Assembly: GCF_009870125.1 (NCBI RefSeq)
Contig: NC_046680.1
Coordinates: 18,557,501-18,621,500 of the forward strand
Direction: 5' to 3'
Origin: Drosophila pseudoobscura
Taxonomy: Eukaryota; Arthropoda; Insecta; Diptera; Drosophilidae
DNA length: 64,000 bases
The notes under the pieces were generated by a model. The model saw only the letters and a program-made list of their open reading frames with translations. It had not been told where the DNA came from and searched no databases. Shown in pieces: positions 23,491 through 35,109 of this stretch. Each line of letters opens with the position of its first letter. Within the stretch, counting starts at the first letter, position 1. A program made the translations under genes and the position numbers.

Positions 23491-25647
23491 ATGCCGCGTG
23501 ACTACGATAGAGACTACAACGAGGACACAGCAGACTACAAGCGGAAACGTAGGGATGAGCCAGCAGCAGCCGGCGGGGGTGCTCCGGAGACTTCCGAGGC
23601 GGACGGTAGCCACAACACCAGTCACGCCGGACTGCGGGACACACCCCAGTTGAATGAGAAGACAAATGGTTATCTGCAGGAGTGCTTGCAGGAAAAAAAG
23701 ACACTGGAGAAGAAGCATGTCATAACAAAGCGTCTGTTGGACGATGGTCAGTAGCGTAGCTAAGACACGTGAAAAGTAGCGCATATAATCGATTGATTAT
23801 CCATTCGCAGAGGTCGAGAAAATCTTGGTTAGCGGCCGCATACCCAAGCCGGAGATCTATGCCAACGTGTACAGCGAGAAGCCTATCCGTGTGGCCCAGA
23901 AGGTCCTCTTCCCGATCAAGGAGTATCCCAAGTTCAATTTCGTTGGCAAGATCCTGGGCCCCAAGGGCAACACACTGCGTCAACTGCAGGAGGAGACAAT
24001 GTGCAAAATGGTCGTTATGGGCCGCAACTCGATGCGTGACCATGGCAAGGAGGAGGAGCTGCGGATCTCGGGCAATCCAAAATATGCACATCTCAGCCGT
24101 GATCTGCATGTGGAAATATCCACAGTGGCCCCGCCAGCGGAGGCCTACCATCGCATCAGCTATGCCCTTGGGGAAGTACGTAAGTTCATGATACCTGATG
24201 CCAATGACGACATACGCCTCGAACAGTTGCGTGAAATGGATGGAAAGGAGCGGATATATAAGAAATCGCACCATTATTCGAAATCATATGGGGAACACGG
24301 AGCCTATAGTACTCGGTATGACTTTTTTAAGCGATTGATGATTTAACAATTATTGAGGATTAATTTTCTTACAGTACACCGCCACCAGCGTCGTCCAAAC
24401 CGAAAGTTTACTCAATCCTGGAGAAGGCGCGGTATGTTATGGATGATCCAAACTATGGCATAGTTAAGACCCATAGGTAGGCTAGCCTGAATATATTTTC
24501 CAAATCCTGATTGTCCAATCCATGACATCAAATCCGTTGAATAGATCAAGGGACCATGAACTGTACGACCATCATGGGGAGTACGACCGATATGCAACAC
24601 CGCCGCCACAGTCGTCGAAGCACCATGCCCAGTACGACAGCACCTCCTACGAGCGTGACTACAGGCGTGAGTACCATCCACACTCTTCCTCCTCATCGTA
24701 TGCGGCGGCCTATCCAGGTAAGATGACTTCTACGTAAGATATATTAATGTTTTCCCCACAGCAGGACAAAGATAAAACAGAGATTGCGAAAAGTAACAAA
24801 TAGAAAGGAAACTAAAATGTTAAACTAAACTCGCGCAAAAAAAAAAAAAAAAAACCGAAAACCAAAAGTATCCAAACATAAGAAAAGTAAATTTTAAAAA
24901 AGAAAACCAGAAACCGCCATTAAACCGCGTCTCAAAATTATGATCAACGGAAACACCCATCCCACCATATTTAACAAGATTTTAAATGCACTATGCCAAC
25001 AAAACCAAACAGTAAAACGGCCAGAAATCATCTTCATTAATTGAAAGACTACTAACATGTATGTCCAGAAAAGAACAGTTCGAAAAACCAAACTACAACC
25101 AAAGCAAATGTTTCAATTCACATATAGAAAACCAATCCATAAAACAGCATCAAGGAAACCGCAATTAACGCTCAAAATACATATGTACAAACTGTGATAT
25201 GTCTCAATTTTCATCCAAAAATTGATGCAAAGTTTGTGAAAACTTTTTTTAAACGCGAACAAAAACAAAGTAAATTCAATGCAATCGCAGAGGTAAAGAT
25301 TTAAAGGAAAGATTTCCCAGGGTGTAGTGCATTCAAAACCGGTTAAGCAATTTATTTATGTATTTCTTTTTCGTTTTACCCATTGTATATATGTATATCT
25401 TAGGAGAGAATAATACAGAAAACAAACCAAGAAAAGAAAAGCACCACAGAGACAAAAACAATGAAAAATCTAAACAACAAATAAAATTCTTTTCAAAATA
25501 GCAAAACCAAGCAACGGTCGCTCCTCATCGTCATATCGCCCGACCACCACGGGCTCGGGATCACATTCATCTGCTCAGTACGAAACTGGATCACGTTCTC
25601 GTGAAAGCGTGCGTTACCGCTCGGCTCCATATCCGAAAATACGTTAA
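23491..25647 (+). CDS. STAR/KH RNA-binding protein, quaking-related (qkr58E cluster), 393 aa
   Basis: This is a Sam68/Quaking-type single-KH RNA-binding protein, expected to act in the nucleus on pre-mRNA splicing. Exons: 23491-23746, 23811-24315, 24375-24476, 24545-24717 and 25502-25647 (TAA); introns of 64, 59, 68 and 784 nt; 1182 coding nt. An acidic/basic N-terminus (MPRDYDRDYNED...) precedes a helical QUA1-like stretch at about residues 55-85. The KH module starts at GRIPKPEIYANVY, with the GPKG loop at 135-138 and LRQLQEET after it. The C-terminus is rich in Tyr, Arg and Ser, as in Sam68 relatives. It is followed by a second KH gene in tandem, with Mes4 between. It is one of the kep1/qkr58E genes, but I cannot say which. 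Retaining the last intron would give an early stop (GKMTST) at about 24736. Confidence 0.9.
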
Positions 25648-26641
25648 CCCATCGCTTAACCAAAATACCCCAACAACTACAACAACAAGAACAACAACTA
25701 CTACAAAACAACGTTAAGCATAAAGAATAAAAGTAATATTCCAAACAAATTATCGAAAAGAAAATGTTAAACTTCAATAATCCAACCATACACACATATT
25801 TAATATATTGCCTTCAACAAACAAATAAAATGAAAAAAAGCTAATTATTTATTGCAATTGTTCCAATATTCGAATAGTGTTCAAATCCGAAAGCAATCAA
25901 AGGAAAATCCGAAACAGAAATCAATGCATCAAATTTTATACAACCTTAAATCTTTGTACAACAAAAGCGAAAAGCAAAACAAAACTTAATTTTATTATAG
26001 TCAAAAACGCATTCAATTCAATTAACAAAAGAAGAGAGCAGAGCAGAACACAAAACAAGAAAACCCCAACAAATGAATTCATTTCTAAAACCATCACAGC
26101 GAAATGTTAGTCTAAGTTTTCCAATTATTGTTCCATAAGATAAACCAACAAAAAATAAAGTCGAGACAGGCACATGTTACCCAACGACCAAGTAAGTATC
26201 CTCCACGGACCGCCCCAAAAACCAACAACAAAAAACAAGTTTCGTCATCAAATATTAAAACAAATTAAAGAAAACAAAAAAAAACACCAATTTTGCCGGC
26301 TTCGTTACTATTCCCCCCGAAACGAGTATTCGGATACGTTCAACGTTGTCCTTTCAATGTATGAGTATACTTTTATTATTTTCTGTTCATGCGATTCAAC
26401 GTTTGTTTTGTATTAATTTTAATATTATTTTTAAAATTTAACCCTTATGCTGAATACAACAGAATATGTTTGCCGCAACACAACCCTAAAATAAAAACAA
26501 ATTATAATAAAAAAAGAGAAACGTACATTATTTGTTTTTCTCTCGGGGTGTGCACTTTTACGCCCAGACAGAGTTATCCTGTCTTGTCTGGGCTGGAGGA
26601 AGCCCAGATATACAGATATAACAAATTAAAAGAATACAATA
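25648..26641. other. 3' UTR and convergent intergenic DNA
   Basis: A-rich sequence after the first KH gene, with AATAAA-type signals near 25823-25829 and 26153-26158. It runs into the 3' end of Mes4 on the other strand. No further gene was seen. Confidence 0.5.
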
Positions 26642-26647
26642 TTTATT
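26642..26647 (-). terminator. Mes4: Mes4 polyadenylation signal
   Basis: TTTATT on the + strand reads AATAAA on the minus strand, about 80 nt beyond the Mes4 stop codon. Confidence 0.5.
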
Positions 26648-26724
26648 TCACATCTTTGAGACTAAGTTTAATAACATTATTGGGGTTCACTGCTGCCCAA
26701 GTCCAAGGGTTTATCACAGTTCAC

Positions 26725-27241
26725 TTAAAAGTTCATGGCGCCATCGAGAAACATCAGGCTGTCTACCGCCGAAATGGCCAGTTCTACGTCTCTCTTTTGA
26801 ACTGTTTTCTTTTTGGACTGTGCAGTATAGGTGTAGGACTCCCGGGCCAACGAGGCAATAAACAATTCCACAGCTTTGGTCACTGCAAAAACCGCTTCAT
26901 GCGTGGCCACATGCATATCGGGATCCAGCTTCATTATGTTCCGCACGCGTCCCAAAGGCAACTGGGTTAGCTTTGCCTCAGGCTCGTGATCGGCAGCTGA
27001 CTTGGTGGCAACTAAAATAAAAGAGTTGATGAAGTGGAAACGCATTTTATTAAAAGTTGGCTGTTTTACCAGGCTTTTCTGCGGCAGCGTTTTCTGGAGG
27101 CGTCGTATCTTCTGTTGGATTCACATCCTCTGTTTCATCCTCTGCTTCGGCTGCATCCAGTGGTTCTGTCTCCATTCTTTGTTCAACCTCCAACTCCGGT
27201 TCTTCGGAGTATTCAGTCTGAAATATGTCTTCGCTAGCCAT
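26725..27241 (-). CDS. Mes4: Mes4, DNA polymerase epsilon subunit 4-type histone-fold protein, 152 aa
   Basis: Two exons, 27241-27070 and 27011-26725 (TAA), split by a 58-nt intron (phase 1); 459 coding nt. Residues about 1-57 are acidic (many Glu, with TEYSEEPELEVE). After the intron, the histone fold begins at LTQLPLGRVRNIMKLDPD and continues with EAVFAVTKAVELFIASLA and KKKTVQKRDVELAISAVDS. These are the three helices of the POLE4/Dpb3 family of NF-YC-like proteins, which pair with a POLE3-type partner in DNA polymerase epsilon. In flies the POLE4-like gene is Mes4, located in 58D. Convergent with the upstream KH gene and divergent from the next one, about 525 bp apart. Confidence 0.85.
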
Positions 27242-27294
27242 TTTATTGTTTATATTCGTTTATTGTTTATTTGCAGTATGTATGCCGCCATAAG

Positions 27295-27302
27295 TATCGA
27301 TA
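27295..27302. promoter_or_regulatory. DRE (TATCGATA) in the Mes4 promoter
   Basis: A perfect palindromic TATCGATA, the DREF-binding element of replication and growth genes, lies 54 bp upstream of the Mes4 ATG. This fits a DNA polymerase subunit gene. Confidence 0.65.
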
Positions 27303-27765
27303 GACATCGGCCTGCTGGAGCTAGTTCAGAGCGATTTGAACTAATTGCAATATTTATAATGCCAGATTTCCAGGAAGTATTAATAGAATAATCTATAACT
27401 ATATAAAATGAATCCCAAATAAGGATAAACAACAAATGATCTGTTAATCTATAAAAATAAAATCCTAAGAGCTGCTTATCGCAGAAAACTATCGAGCCCC
27501 GGCATTGAAACATGTAACTAGAATCAGAAGTAGCGGGACTAGAAATTTCAATCGTCAATAAAACAACAGAGAAATTGCGCCGATTTGCCCTAACTCAGAT
27601 AAGATTTCCGTTGAAGATATATCCCAAAAACAATATCCATGTTAATATTTTCATCACCTCTTGCACCTTTAAACTTGATCGATATATTGGCTCATTAGTC
27701 TATCATCTCTAGCACTATACACATAATTTTCCAGTGCCACAAAAATTGATACAAATTGTTTAAAT

Positions 27766-29390
27766 ATGGAAGGTTCAGGCGAATTTATAGAGAAATTCAT
27801 TGAAAAGCCACCTGTGCATGATCATCAGCCGCGCCTGAATGAGGTGGCTCAAAAGTTTTTGGCCGACTTAGATGAGGAGCGTCAGCGTTTGTCCGCCGAA
27901 TTTCCCTTATGTGCTCTGCTAATTGACGAAGGTACAAATCTTCTTGATTAAAAATCAATTGCAGCATAGGTGTGCAGCTATTAAAATGTACTTTAACGAT
28001 AAATTGGAACTTTACAGCTGTGGACCGTGTTTACTGCACGGGTCGCATTCCTGGCAAAGAATTCTATGCCGATGTGTACAAGCAGAAGCCAATGAAAATC
28101 ACACAAAAGGTGTTTGTGCCTGTCAAGCAATATCCAAAGGTAAGGGGGAATAACCTAACTTTCAGTCACCAGCTACCATATCCGACTCCCTCTGTTACTT
28201 GCAGTTTAATTTCACCGGCAAGATATTGGGCCCCAAGGGCAACTCGTTGCGCCGCCTGCAGGAGGAGACGCAGTGCAAGATCGCCATTAAGGGGCGCAGC
28301 TCTATTCGCGATCGCAACAAGGAGGAGCAGCTGCGAAATTCCGGAGATCCGCGTTATTCCCATCTACAGAAGGATCTGTTTCTGGAGGTCAGCACTGTGG
28401 CTACCCCGGCCGAGTGCTATGCCCGCATTGCCTACGCCCTGGCCGAGATCCGTAAGTATCTAATTCCAGACAAAAATGACGAAGTGTCGCACGAACAGCT
28501 GCGCGAACTCATGGAAATGGATCCCGAGTCAGCCAAAAGCATCCATGGACCGAATCTTGAGGCTTACAGGTAAATTGTTGAAACTAATAATGATTGAATC
28601 GGTTTCTCAGTTATGTTATTGATCTGATTGCAGATCTGTATTCGATAAGAAGTTTGGGGCTGGCAGCAGCAGTGCTCCAAAGTATATAAACCTCATCAAG
28701 AGAGCCGCGGAAAATCCGCCCGAGTAAGTTAATTGTAAAGTATAATTTTGTATAATTTACTGACCAACCAGGATTACCCAACCAACCGGAGCGGCCTTGC
28801 ATCTGAGCAGAACTTACTCCCCGACTAAAGATTGATCATATCATAGCTAATATAAAATGTTGTTGTTTATAGAGCCGAAGAGGCAGAGGAGGCGGTCTAC
28901 GCATACGAGCATCCACATCGTATGCCTCCCAAGCGTGGCCCACCCACCGGCTATGAGTACAGCAAACGTAAGTGGAGTTGATAACGCCTTTTGTTTACAG
29001 TCGTAGTTCGTATAGACTAGATCTATTAGATCGCCTCTTTTCCCTCACTCTAAATTCTAGGGGTCGCACTTTCGATGGGTTTCGTTGGGGTAGTTTGTAG
29101 CACAACAAGTGATTGAAACTGAAACTTCTAAAGCAAATAAAAAAGAATGACTAATTTTATAATAACAATCAAACGTTTTATATTTAACGACCTAAACCAT
29201 TTTTGAAACACGCATAACATACTAAAAGTAATAATGAACCAATTTTATAGCACGTCCATCAATAATACCGACAAATGCAGCGGCTTATAAACGTCCACAG
29301 CCATATCCAACCGACATGAAACGTATGCGCGAACCGCCCATCAAGTCCTATAAACCCAATACGTATACCATACTCAAAAAATATAAATAA
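27766..29390 (+). CDS. STAR/KH RNA-binding protein, second quaking-related gene, 325 aa
   Basis: Paralogue of the KH gene at 23491, also Sam68/Quaking type. Exons: 27766-27931, 28018-28139, 28205-28569, 28634-28723, 28873-28967 and 29251-29390 (TAA); 978 coding nt. The short N-terminus (MEGSGEFIEKFIEKP) leads into GRIPGKEFYADVYKQKP, then the KH domain with GKILGPKGNSLRRLQEET and the GPKG loop at 105-108. The C-terminus has MPPKRGPPTGYEYSKP, RPQPYPTDMKRMREPP and ends YTILKKYK. It keeps the phase-1 intron just before the KH module and the phase-2 intron after it in common with its paralogue, and has an extra phase-0 intron after KQYPK inside the module. Length and position suit kep1 or another qkr58E member; I do not assign a symbol. 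Confidence 0.9.
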
Positions 29391-30430
29391 TATCACAAAA
29401 TTCAACTCAAATAAACCCGAGTTGAACTCAAGTCAAGTTGATTCCACCTCTACTCCATAAATGAATGAAAAATTAAGGACAATGTTTATGTTTATAAAAC
29501 CTAAATCCGAAAAGAAATATCAATGAGATATGCTTCTTGGCCTGACAAGATGACAAGATTATGATATACGATGAATGATGAATGAATAATGAATAATTAT
29601 AAAATTCGAAGAATATTAATTTAATCTTATTTCGTAATTTCAATAAATCTATTCGAGCTGTTTGCTTATGTCAGCGGACCGGAGCAGACGCCCCATCAAT
29701 TATCTATAACAATTACTGTTTCGAATTATGATTTCCTGATTTCCACATATATTAATTATTCTTCTCCATAAATGTGTAATAAACTGAAAAACATCATGAA
29801 CGAATATAAAGAAAGCATTGTCCAATCAGAGCCAATTACATATAATCTAATCTAATCGAATCTAATGAATCGGCTGATCCTCCCATAATCAATATACAAT
29901 ATATACTTTATATTTACACGAGTCTGTAGCAGTAGAGTCGATAATTAAAATAATCAATATTATAAACTGATTGAATTATCACAGATCAAAATTCCATTTG
30001 TGACATCAAAGACATCAACAGCCTTTAAAATAAGCAAATAAAAAATTATGAATTTATAAATCTAAAAAGGAAAAACCGTTTAAATAAACTATTAAAAATG
30101 CTGCATAACAACATTTTGTCAAGTATTGTATATTTCATATTTTCCCCATACCCAAAGTTTATAGAAACTTTGCTTCACTCCGGGTGAATTGATGGGTAAG
30201 TATCCGACATTTGATTATATCCATTCTGTATGTTGTGAACTATACGAGAATATGTATGTTGGAAGCTTGAATAAACAACAAAACGTGAACCAAAATGAAT
30301 TTTGGGTGTTTTTCTTGTATTGAAAATATTATGTTGCTATGGAGTGGAAGAAATTAAACACGCTCGAGTTGGATTTTCACAAATATGGCTATATTATTTC
30401 CTAAATCTTTAACAATCGATCTTTGATCTC
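29391..30430. other. 3' UTR and intergenic DNA
   Basis: AT-rich, with AATAAA near 29643 and other candidates further on. No open frame of note. Confidence 0.5.
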
Positions 30431-30679
30431 CTACATTCGATATTGCAGTCGGCTTCCTGTAAAGCTGGCAATCCAAATTTGCTTTATCAAAGCGGCTTCG
30501 TCGACCCTTGAGGCATAGGCATCCTGCTGTGACTGTAGACGCCTTAGAATTCTCTCGTATACCTCTAGGGCAGTCTGGCTCTGGCCACAGTGACTATGCT
30601 CACAATTCTCAGGGACAGTATGGGACTCCGCAACGAAATTGTCCTCGAACAGGGCTGGACTCTCACTCTGTGGGATCAT
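30431..30679 (-). CDS. Small unrecognised protein, 82 aa
   Basis: The frame begins ATGATCCCACAG directly after an acceptor (CCCCTAG at 30686-30680), and a donor GTGAGTTC at 30740 defines a 61-nt intron, typical for flies, so the exon structure is credible. The product begins MIPQSESPALFEDNF, then carries a helical, charged part (TALEVYERILRRLQSQQDAY, RVDEAALIKQIW). The simplest model is a 5' UTR intron with the ATG at the exon start. In an alternative, the frame upstream of the intron (about 31043-30741) is also open and in phase 0, which would extend the protein, but that part is rich in low-complexity Gly/Arg and less convincing. I do not recognise the family. Confidence 0.55.
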   Translation of the reverse strand: MIPQSESPALFEDNFVAESHTVPENCEHSHCGQSQTALEVYERILRRLQSQQDAYASRVDEAALIKQIWIASFTGSRLQYRM

Positions 30680-32033
30680 CTAGGGGAACGGGAATATACT
30701 ATTTGTATTGCATCCTTGGCTTTGATCGATAAGAACTCACTTTGTTGTTTCGGCTTGAAGCAGATTTATGTTCCTGACTAGTGTCCTGTGTGTGGTGTGT
30801 CCTGTCCGCTATGCAGTTCGCGACTGAGCAGGAAACTAAAGTTCTTGCCACCACCAGCACCACCCTGGAGAACCATATGGCAGGCATGCCCTGCGCACAT
30901 TGCGGAATTCCTCCTGCTCCTCCTTCCACGCTGCGCTGCAGCTGCAGGGGCAACAACGCATTGTTGTCTCTGTCTCGCCTACCCTCCCGCAATCCATCCC
31001 TCCCTACGCGTGAAAAGTGCGCTATGGAATCCTGCCCATACATCCATACATATATAGGGGTGGATTTTGTTTTCGTTTCGTTCTCTTTATCAACATTTTG
31101 AATGGATTCAGCTGGGTCTATAGCAGCTCTAGTTTATTTCACTTTTATATCCGACAAAATTACATTCAGTTGTATATGTATACATATAGTAATATTATTC
31201 ACATAGCAATCATATCCTTCATATATCCTTTATAACGATTCATTAAGCCACTTGTTATCGCATCGGTAACTGTCCGTTGTTTGTTCCGCTAAGTTCAAAA
31301 AACAATTATATACTAATAATTAGAATTATAATATAATACGATTCATTAAGCACACGTCTAAAGCCAGCAGCATTCTATATGCAATTCGATCCTATACGAT
31401 TAAATAGCATTCTAAGAGTTCAAATTTCGATACCTAATTGGCTTTTCAGCTAAAACTAAAACCTATTTAGTTACAAATAAAAATAGTATTCGACTTTGAG
31501 GAATCTACATATACAGATCTACAGGCGATATAGTAGTCCTGCAAGTTTGGAAGAAGAGGAAGCAAAAGTTGGAAGCATAACTCAGAAATCTGTTGATCAG
31601 TAACGTAGCCCTAGGAAGATTTGCTTCCTCAAGATCTACACATACATAAATATAGTAGTATATTCTATAATACAATAACAAAGCAACACCTAACTAACAT
31701 AATTCGCCAAGAAATCGATTCCTTCCTTAGATATACCGACAAACATACAGTGTTTCAAGAAAGCGTTTTTACAAGGAATATGTTTGGTAAGTGTTTAAAA
31801 TACTCGTATCTTAATATTACTGATCTCTTTAGGGAAACTATATGATAATAGTAGAAGAAATCACAAGGCAGATTGGGGAAACACACACAAAATAATGTGA
31901 AAATACTTTCTTGACATACTGTATCTTAGTAACAAGCTCGTTTTTTTTGGTGCGCATCTCCAAACATTACCCGGGCTGGGAGGTTCAGTGCCGGTGGTAG
32001 AATTGCGTTAACTGAACTTGGCCCGGTTCAGAT
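30680..32033. other. Intergenic and likely UTR, no gene supported
   Basis: From 30741 to about 31040 lies the probable 5' region of the small minus-strand gene. The rest is AT-rich, with a TATA/CATA-rich part near 31160-31210, and may include the 3' UTR of the Ig gene at 32034. A minus-strand AATAAA (TTTATT on +) occurs near 31133. Confidence 0.45.
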
Positions 32034-35000
32034 TTAGTAGCGAACTGCCAACTGGAGGGCGGCCAAGAGCAGGAGCATCCATAGGCCAGAATCCTGCAAA
32101 ACCGGCGCCGACCCTTCGGCGGAAGTAGGTTGTGCGGTGGCCGAAGCAGGAGCCGGGGTGCTTGGCTCCAGTCCAAGATGGATGGTAACCTCGCGACGCA
32201 CATCGGGTGGCATCACATGGCAGGAGTATTTCTGCCCGTCCGTGGCATTGGCCGCCACGGGCACGGTCAATGTAAAGTTTGTGTCTAGGCCGTAGACTGT
32301 GCTGAATAGGGTGTTGCCGTTGCTGATGGCGCTGTCATCCTTGTACCAGAGTATGGCATGGTGTTGGGCTGGCAGAAGAGAAGATTCAATTAGAGTCGTG
32401 TACGGTCTATGCATTGATTAGCCACACTTACCATTGTAGTTCTTGACGGGGCACTCCACCTTCACACTGCTGTCATTGGGCCCCACATAGACGTCCACTT
32501 TCGGCTGGTCGAAGTACGGAAGCGGCAGCTTGGGACCTGCTGTGGACTTGGCCAGGTTTCCAGGCGACCGCTGCGGCTCCTCTTCATCGTACTCACTGTA
32601 GTCTGTACTCGCCTCGCCGCCACCGCCTGCACCTCCTCCGTTTCCGCCTCCAGCTGCGGTTGTGGCGGATGATGGTTTGCCTGGGTGTGCCTCGGGCAAG
32701 GTCAGCACACCTGGAATAGATTTTAATTATTTTCGGGGCACATTATGCATTGAAAAACCACTCCAAGAAAGCTCCTCAACAGATTTCCGTGTCTGGCGAT
32801 AGTTGAGTTCGAGCCTATGCCTCTGCCTATGCCCCAAGGCCCTGGCAACATAAAACCATTAACGGAACCGGGCCAATCCCCTTTCTGTTTTCCCGAGGAG
32901 CGTGTCAACGCCCATTCTGGATGACTGAAACCAGCTGAACCCGACTCAAGTGAACTGAGGCAATGGAATGGGACGGGATGTGCGAGTATGCCACACATAC
33001 GTGCCACAATTCCCATTGCTTTGAGGTCAGGACGTCAAAAGTATCATCACGGAATGGAATTCATTTCGGGACTTGAGCAGGAATACGTATACGCTCCTTC
33101 CTCCCTCCTTCCGCACGAACACATGCATTTACATACGCTACGTTTTTTTCGTTGTACATGTATAGATTTGGATCAAGGATGTACATCGCTTTGCGTTGCG
33201 TCATTCGCCAGTTTAGCGCATTGCTTAATGCCAGCTAAAAGTGCCAATTTTACTCAGTATTTTATAGAGATACATACATACATACATTATTTAGAGGTTT
33301 GCTTTTTTTTAGGCGGGTGGACGTGTGTGTGCCAAAGTTATTAGTTTTGTTTGCTCTCTCGTTAGGAAAGGAAACAAGACAGGACAAGACACCTTGCTTA
33401 TCCTTGGCGTAGTTTGCGATTTTGTGCTTACCTTTCGGTGGGAATCGAATCAAGGAATTAGGTCAGCCTTATGGAGTTAGGCGTTTATTTATCTTCGATC
33501 CAATGTAATCATGGATAATGTAAGATGTTTTGGATATATGGTTATGGTTATTAATACAATATTTGAAATGGTGATCCTATACTTCAATATGATTCGAACT
33601 ATACCTTAACGATTTGGTATAAAGATTCACCGAAGAATTCATTATTTAAGTTTTTGGATAGTTCATCTATTTTTTTTAGGAAAAATTCACAAAAATGTAA
33701 AATTGTATATAACATATGAATATAAAGCAGAAAGTCACAGGGCATGAGCATGATATGCCTCTCTTAATCCACTGGGATTGAAAATTGTCAACTCACTTAT
33801 GCCACACTCTTCTGCTGTCTTATCTGTATGATAATTAATATCGATAAACCGCATTAATAACCCTGAAACACACACACACAGAGAGGGAGAGACGCCCATG
33901 ATATGACAATTACTTCTCCCTCAGCCATTCCCATCATCATCTGATGGCTCCCGCCTCCCTTTGCCCGCTCCGCTGCCAACTGCTTAATTATTCAAGAGCC
34001 ACTTTAATCACGTTGATATTTTTAACAATGTGCTCATTCCTTCCATTCCTTCTCCACAGTACTCGCTGGAACCCATCCCGCAATTCTTTCCATGCCCCAC
34101 ATCCGAGTACCACTAATTTGTCTATTTGTAGGCACTGAACATCGGAGAGAAAGAGAGTGACAAGGCAAGCCCTGGTTACAAGTGGTTCCCGAATTGTCAT
34201 CCATTCAATGAATGACACACGTTCTGCCTGACAACAGACAACACTCCCCTCCCCACACCCAGATGATATTTAAGGAAAGCTTATCCATAAAAGTGAAAAC
34301 CCTTCCGAGCACTTATGTTCGGAGCTGGTGATGGTTAGGGTCATAGACAAGTGTTTTATGGAGTTTGGTGCCGGGTCTACGGGACGGGGCCCCATAAACG
34401 GATGGCGAATTTGTAACCCTATATGCATACCTAACTATCAAACACTTTATGTTGTTCATCAGGTATGGTAATGAGCGATGAGTCAATTCCTGTATCATTT
34501 CATATTTTCAGGGACTAGAAACTTTTGTAGAAGGTTTTCCTTATTAGGTCAGCGAAGAGAAGCAGTGCAGGGTAATCCATCGATTACTTAAGCGCCTGCA
34601 ATACACACAGACACACACACACATACCGAGACCCACACTAGTCACATAGAAACGAAGGCAGTGGCAAGTGCACTAGACATTTTCCCCAAGGATTATAATC
34701 TCAAGATTATGCAAATTTACATGGGCATGAAGCAGAAGAAGAATATTATAAGTATTTCTTTGTTCAATATTTCTGACGAGACGATAGAATCGTGCTTGTA
34801 AAGAGTTCATTTGAAGAAGTTTGTGGAACCCGCATAATCAATCGTATGTTTGTATGTTCTTATGTTTTTTCCCCCACAGAGTTCAAGCTGCACCATTCAG
34901 AGCAGAACTCATAAAGATTGTAAATTGAATTCAAATTAATATGTTTCTGTGTGTGGTTTTTTTTTTTAGAGGAGCGTATGTATGTATATATATGCAGTTT

Positions 35001-35109
35001 ATATAGCGGCAAAGATGTAAGATGTTCAAGAGGGGAGATGCAACCGATTCGTACCTGGAAACCGGGAAGATCCAAAGGCGATAAGAGCCAGCAGCCAGAT
35101 ATGCCTCAT
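32034..35109 (-). CDS. Single-Ig GPI-type surface protein, 222 aa
   Basis: Exons: 35109-35055, 32710-32432 and 32368-32034 (TAA); introns of 2344 and 63 nt; 669 coding nt. Exon 1 encodes the signal peptide MRHIWLLALIAFGSSRFP, placed here because its phase-1 donor (CCAG|GTACGA) matches the phase-1 acceptor of exon 2; it is the weakest part of the model. Next come a Gly-rich linker, an acidic tyrosine-containing stretch (DYSEYDEEEP, residues 55-64) and PYFDQ (84-88). One Ig domain has Cys105, Trp119 and Cys161, and the C-terminus ends in a hydrophobic tail (LWMLLLLAALQLAV) that suggests a GPI anchor. The intron inside the Ig domain, just before the Trp strand, is phase 1, as in its neighbours. 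Probably a neural or glial recognition protein (inference). Confidence 0.8.

Noticed and set aside
26389-26970. 193-codon plus-strand frame
   Set aside because: Antisense shadow of Mes4 coding sequence.
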